Assembly: GCA_030672555.1 (NCBI GenBank)
Contig: DAOVGD010000035.1
Location: forward strand, 1-8,501
Reading direction: 5' to 3'
Length of the DNA stretch: 8,501 bases
Source: Desulfobacterales bacterium
GTDB taxonomy: Bacteria; Desulfobacterota; Desulfobacteria; Desulfobacterales; C00003106
The notes beneath the pieces were generated by a model that searched no databases, was not told the DNA's origin, and worked only from the letters and a program-made list of their open reading frames with translations. The first letter of the stretch is position 1, and each line of letters opens with the position of its first letter. This document shows, one piece after another, positions 5,650 to 8,501 of this stretch. The position numbers and the translations under genes are program-made.

Positions 5650-5689
5650 GGTCGAGTCGTTAACCACTTGACCACTTGACTACTCGACT
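5650..5689. repeat. Hairpin array of 8-bp units, copy 3 (inverted relative to copy 2)
   Basis: The units are ggtcgagt, cgttaacc, acttgacc, acttgact and actcgact (5650-5689). Read on the other strand it matches copy 2 in unit sequence and in its flank. The TTG start of the following kinase ORF (5676) lies inside it, so the array and the coding frame are fused. Confidence 0.88.
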
Positions 5690-6458
5690 AAAGTGGTTGG
5701 AAATCGCCGTGCAAAAATCTGTTTATAAGAAACATACAGAGATTGATCCTCCGAGTCAGACATCGGTTATTTCAGAGCGCCTGGCGGCCACAGGGAAGAT
5801 GGCTAGTGAGGTTGCCCATGAATTAAATACCCCTCTGGGTGGAATCCTTATATACAGCCATCTTCTCCTCGAAGATATAGCGGAAGATCATCCACACAGA
5901 GAAAATATTATAAAAATTATCAAATTAGCTAACCGGTGTAAGATTATAGTAAAGGGGCTTCTTGACTTTGCGCACCAGGAGACCTTAGCGCTGAAAAAGA
6001 CCCTGGTTAATCGAGTACTTGAAAGCACTGTCCATTTTATGGAACGCCATGTTCTACTGAAAAATATCAATATAATACATGAACTAGATCCAAATCTTCC
6101 AGAAATATCTGCGGATGAAAATAAGCTGGAACAACTCTTTGTTAATTTTGTCATAAACGCAGGTGAGGCCATGAACAATTTTGGGACATTGGTCCTTCGT
6201 ACCAGACCTGATCCGGATAGAAACGGCGTTCTCATACAGTTTTCAGACACCGGCTGTGGGATACCTAAAAAACATCTGAACCGTATTTTTGAACCTTTTT
6301 TTACTACCAAAGAGCGTGGAAAGGGGACAGGACTGGGCCTTTCCATAAGTCATGGCATTATTAAACTGCACGGTGGGGATATAAAGGTGGAAAGTGTGGA
6401 AGGAAAAGGAACCACTTTCACAATTTTTTTACCGAGGTCGCAAGAAAAAAGAGACTGA
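5676..6458 (+). CDS. Sensor histidine kinase lacking an N-terminal input domain (probably 5'-truncated)
   Basis: The 260-residue protein has a complete transmitter and nothing else. The dimerisation/phosphoacceptor helix reads AATGKMASEVAHELNTPLGGI with His48. The ATPase has the N box LEQLFVNFVINAGEAM (Asn161), G1 DTGCGIP at 191-197, F box FEPFFTTK and G2 GKGTGLGLSIS at 216-225. No membrane segment, PAS, GAF or HAMP region precedes the phosphoacceptor helix, unlike most partners of NtrC-type regulators. There is no in-frame ATG before codon 42. The frame starts with TTG inside repeat copy 3; GTG at 5709 is another possibility, with no good ribosome-binding site. The frame is closed upstream by TAA at 5661-5663. 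I infer that the repeat junction removed the original sensor part. The cognate regulator follows after 5 nt. A link to hydrogenase control (HupT/HupR style) is suggested only by position. Confidence 0.88.
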   Translation: MTTRLKWLEIAVQKSVYKKHTEIDPPSQTSVISERLAATGKMASEVAHELNTPLGGILIYSHLLLEDIAEDHPHRENIIKIIKLANRCKIIVKGLLDFAHQETLALKKTLVNRVLESTVHFMERHVLLKNINIIHELDPNLPEISADENKLEQLFVNFVINAGEAMNNFGTLVLRTRPDPDRNGVLIQFSDTGCGIPKKHLNRIFEPFFTTKERGKGTGLGLSISHGIIKLHGGDIKVESVEGKGTTFTIFLPRSQEKRD

Positions 6459-6463
6459 GACTC

Positions 6464-7816
6464 TTGGAAACCAGAATCAACATATTGGTAATCGATGACG
6501 ATGCCGCGATGAGGGACGCTTGTTACCAGGCTCTCACGAGGAGAGGTCACGACGTAATGTCGGCAAAAAGCGGCAAGGAAGGGATCGCGCTCCTGGACAA
6601 GTGGTCCTTTGCTGTCATACTCCTTGATCTCAAACTCCCTAACGAAGATGGTATTGAGATTCTGAAACAGATCAAAGCACAGGACCCGGAAGCTGAAGTG
6701 GTGATTATCACCGGGCATGGCACTATCCAAACAGCGGTGCAGGCGATCAAATCCGGGGCCTTTGACTTTTTGCCCAAGCCTTTTACGCCGAATGAACTGC
6801 GTCGAACTGTAGAACGTGTCTTTAAAAATCGTCAGCTCAATATCGAAAATGTCATCCTGAAACAGACATTAAAAGAAAAAGAGAAGAAAGAAGAGATCGT
6901 CAGCCAAAGCCCTGCTATGGCCAAGGTGAAAGAGATGGTCAAAATGGTGGCGCCCACGGACAGCACCGTTCTGATTCAAGGGGAAAGCGGTACCGGAAAG
7001 GGGTTAGTTGCTCGTAAACTTCATGCCATGAGTCCTCGGCAGGATCATCCTTTTGTTGTTGTGGACTGCGGTTCTCTTGTCAGCACACTGTTTGAAAGTG
7101 AGCTGTTTGGCCATATTAAAGGGGCGTTTACCGGGGCCGATACCACCCAATACGGCAAATTTGAAATGGCAAACGGCGGGACAATCTTTTTTGATGAGAT
7201 AGCCAATATAAATCTGGACATCCAGGCAAAATTATTAAAGGTGGTGGAGGAAAAAACTATATCCAAGGTCGGGAGCCACAGAGTGGTTAGGGTAGATACC
7301 CGTATTATTGCTGCTACCAACAAAGACCTCAAGAAAGCAATCCGCAAGGGATTGTTCAGAGAGGATCTTTTCTTCCGGTTAAACGTGGTTTCGATTCATC
7401 TTTCTCCACTGCGTGACCGCAAGGTCGATATCCCGCTCCTTATTGATCATTTTCTGGATACCTATACCGCCAAACAAGGAAAGACTGTTTACGGTATTTC
7501 CCAAGAGGCCCTTGCTGCTATAGAGAATTACTCATGGCCTGGAAATGTACGCGAACTCGAAAATATGATCGAGAGACTGGTCATATTTGCCCGGGGAGAA
7601 ACCATCACCTTCCAGGATCTTATATATTCAAATACCACGTTTTCCGGCATGTCTGCTCCGGAGACGACCACACTGGAGGACGCCGAACGTCAGCATATAG
7701 GCAAGATGTTGGAACGCTTTAACCGAAATATAACCAAGACGGCAGAATCGCTTGGAATTGACAGAAAGACCCTTCGAACGAAGATAAAAAAATATAAACT
7801 CGCAACAGTTGACTAG
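6464..7816 (+). CDS. NtrC-family sigma54-dependent response regulator
   Basis: The 450-residue protein has the classic three-part layout. The receiver (about 4-120) has acidic residues Asp11-13, phosphoacceptor Asp55 in ILLDLKLP, Thr83 and Lys105. The AAA+ domain (about 145-375) has Walker A GESGTGKG at 173-180 (the last Gly is usually Glu), the sigma54-contact loop GAFTGA at 220-225, Walker B GGTIFFDEI at 238-246, the arginine-finger region FREDLFFRLNV, and YSWPGNVRELEN. A Fis-type helix-turn-helix follows at about 422-447 (NITKTAESLGIDRKTLRTKI). It should activate sigma54 promoters when phosphorylated by the kinase 5 nt upstream. The chosen start is TTG at 6464, directly before the receiver strand; CTG at 6455 is an alternative. 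The weak start site suggests translational coupling. Target genes are unknown; no sigma54 promoter was found in the window. Confidence 0.95.
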   Translation: METRINILVIDDDAAMRDACYQALTRRGHDVMSAKSGKEGIALLDKWSFAVILLDLKLPNEDGIEILKQIKAQDPEAEVVIITGHGTIQTAVQAIKSGAFDFLPKPFTPNELRRTVERVFKNRQLNIENVILKQTLKEKEKKEEIVSQSPAMAKVKEMVKMVAPTDSTVLIQGESGTGKGLVARKLHAMSPRQDHPFVVVDCGSLVSTLFESELFGHIKGAFTGADTTQYGKFEMANGGTIFFDEIANINLDIQAKLLKVVEEKTISKVGSHRVVRVDTRIIAATNKDLKKAIRKGLFREDLFFRLNVVSIHLSPLRDRKVDIPLLIDHFLDTYTAKQGKTVYGISQEALAAIENYSWPGNVRELENMIERLVIFARGETITFQDLIYSNTTFSGMSAPETTTLEDAERQHIGKMLERFNRNITKTAESLGIDRKTLRTKIKKYKLATVD

Positions 7817-7837
7817 TAGAGCGTTTTGCAATTAAAA

Positions 7838-7913
7838 TGTCATCTCGACCGAAGGGAGAGATCTTTGTAACTCATTATTTTCGATAAGATTTCTCGCTTC
7901 GCTCGAAATGACA
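7838..7913. repeat. 28-bp imperfect inverted repeat of the tgtcat-tcga-cgaag type
   Basis: Left arm 7838-7865 and right arm 7886-7913 match in 24 of 28 positions when the right arm is reverse-complemented, with a 20-nt loop. The arm pattern tgtcat(c/t)tcga(c/g)cgaag(g/c)gaga resembles dispersed palindromic elements seen between genes in many bacteria (from memory). It lies 21 nt after the regulator stop, so it may also end or stabilise that transcript. There is no run of T typical of a simple terminator. Confidence 0.8.
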
Positions 7914-7991
7914 ACAATGTAACGTTATTTAGGAAACGATGTACTAGTTGGTTAAGATGTTCGGTAAGTATAGAAAATCGGAGTAATCTCT

Positions 7992-8405
7992 ATGTTTGAA
8001 TTAAAAATCATAACCCATTTTGCGGCCGCACATCAGCTCAGAGATTTTAACGGACCTTGTGAACGCCTGCACGGTCATAATTGGAAGATCGAAGTATATA
8101 TCGCCTCTGATGTGTTAAATAAAGCCGGCATGGTAGTAGATTTTGGGGTTATCAAAGAAAAGACAGGAGCGATTATAAAAGAATTCGACCACAGATTCTT
8201 AAACGATTTAGAGCCGTTTAAAGATCGTAACCCTTCTTCCGAAAACATTGCTCAATATATAGCAGAGCGACTCTCTTCTGAATTAAACAGCGCAACGATA
8301 CGGGTGACACGGGTCTCTTCGTGGGAATCCGATACTGCTTGTGCGACGTATTATGTGCCTACTAGGAGGCTGTCCGAGAATTCTGATCCTACTGCAAAAG
8401 CGTGA
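7992..8405 (+). CDS. queD: 6-carboxy-5,6,7,8-tetrahydropterin synthase QueD
   Basis: QueD converts dihydroneopterin triphosphate to 6-carboxytetrahydropterin, the second step to queuosine and other 7-deazapurines, in the cytoplasm. The 137-residue protein is of normal family length. It has the zinc ligands His14 (FAAAHQL), His27 and His29, and catalytic Cys23, in GPCERLHGHNW. DFGVIK follows at 50-55, then the catalytic Asp66-His67 in FDHRFLND, and Glu112 in the pterin-anchoring WESDTACATY. A GGAG stands 9 nt before the ATG. About 15 residues after the conserved TACATYYVP look like a free tail. It appears to be a single-gene unit between two palindromic elements. Other tetrahydropterin synthases share the fold, but the Cys-x-x-x-His-Gly-His pattern favours QueD. 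Confidence 0.94.
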   Translation: MFELKIITHFAAAHQLRDFNGPCERLHGHNWKIEVYIASDVLNKAGMVVDFGVIKEKTGAIIKEFDHRFLNDLEPFKDRNPSSENIAQYIAERLSSELNSATIRVTRVSSWESDTACATYYVPTRRLSENSDPTAKA

Positions 8406-8490
8406 GAAACGGCCCAAATTTCCGCAAGTTTTCGTCAAATAGGCCTGCTATTCTCCTCAAATTTGCGAAAATTTTGTCTCGTTCTCACTC
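8400..8490. repeat. 91-bp imperfect palindrome downstream of queD
   Basis: Positions 8400-8443 pair with 8447-8490 around a common centre at 8445. Matching blocks are gtgagaa with ttctcac, aaattt-cgcaa with ttgcgaaaattt, and aatag with ctatt; roughly two thirds of positions pair. It begins at the end of the queD coding sequence and is followed by ctttttcgtta. It could serve as a terminator hairpin or be a dispersed palindromic element; copies elsewhere cannot be seen in this window. Confidence 0.65.
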
Positions 8491-8501
8491 TTTTTCGTTA
8501 C

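Larger units (their letters stand above)
4420..5659. repeat. 19-bp inverted repeat pair bounding a 1.2-kb segment
   Basis: The 19 bases at 4420-4438 (beginning cgactcgaccaat, ending gcgaa) recur as reverse complement at 5641-5659 with 18 of 19 matches. Each belongs to the edge of an 8-bp array (copies 2 and 3). They enclose hypC, the protease, the large-subunit tail and the hypA tail. Such a pair could invert the segment by homologous recombination; that is inferred. Confidence 0.75.

Noticed and set aside
6716..6735. TGGCAC resembling the -24 box of a sigma54 promoter
   Set aside because: It lies inside the receiver coding region and no TTGC follows at the required spacing; a similar TGGCAC on the minus strand near 5520 also lacks the -12 box.

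Overview
The window looks like a piece of a bacterial chromosome of moderate GC. A Desulfobacterota-type or related anaerobe is my guess: this rests on the style of the [NiFe]-hydrogenase and Hyp proteins, on an endonuclease-type MutL, and on frequent TTG/GTG starts. It is a low-confidence inference with no marker gene behind it.

Layout. (1) 2-654, plus strand: the tail of a phosphomannose-isomerase-type cupin, overlapping by 4 nt a 5'-truncated RecG-like/AlbA_2 regulator that keeps only its C-terminal end and winged helix. (2) 672-2495, minus strand: an intact mutL, possibly with a leaderless transcript. (3) 2685-5582: what remains of a [NiFe]-hydrogenase maturation locus. Only hypD looks undamaged. 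On the minus strand, in order of transcription, lie the last 67 codons of a hydrogenase large subunit (active-site motif Asp changed to Gly), a hydrogenase maturation protease with an internal deletion that removes a metal-ligand Asp, a hypC with its essential Cys2 changed to Tyr, an in-frame hypB-hypF chimera made by deletion, intact hypD, and a 33-codon hypE stub. A frameshifted hypA tail lies on the plus strand, head to head with the large-subunit fragment. (4) 5676-7816, plus strand: a histidine kinase without an N-terminal input region, followed 5 nt later by an NtrC-family sigma54 response regulator. (5) 7992-8405, plus strand: queD, between two long imperfect palindromes.

The most notable structure is a family of hairpin-forming arrays of an 8-bp unit (tcgagtag/tcaagtag followed by inverted units) at 3946-4027, 4351-4432 and 5650-5689. 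The arrays sit at the edges of the broken genes: copy 1 contains the stop codon of the hypB-hypF remnant, copy 2 abuts the broken 5' end of hypB, and copy 3 supplies the start of the kinase ORF. Copies 2 and 3 carry a 19-bp near-identical inverted sequence (4420-4438 and 5641-5659) around a 1.2-kb segment. Turning that segment over would put hypA beside hypB in the usual hypA-hypB order and orientation, so I infer that these repeats served as recombination sites while the locus decayed.

Functionally, the hydrogenase/hyp locus almost certainly no longer makes an active enzyme from this copy. mutL, the response regulator and queD look intact. A chimeric or misassembled metagenome contig could imitate some of the junctions, but not the point and small lesions in hypC, hypA and the protease. 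I did not recognise a new defence or metabolic system; the notable feature is the repeat-bounded decay and its chimeric ORFs.
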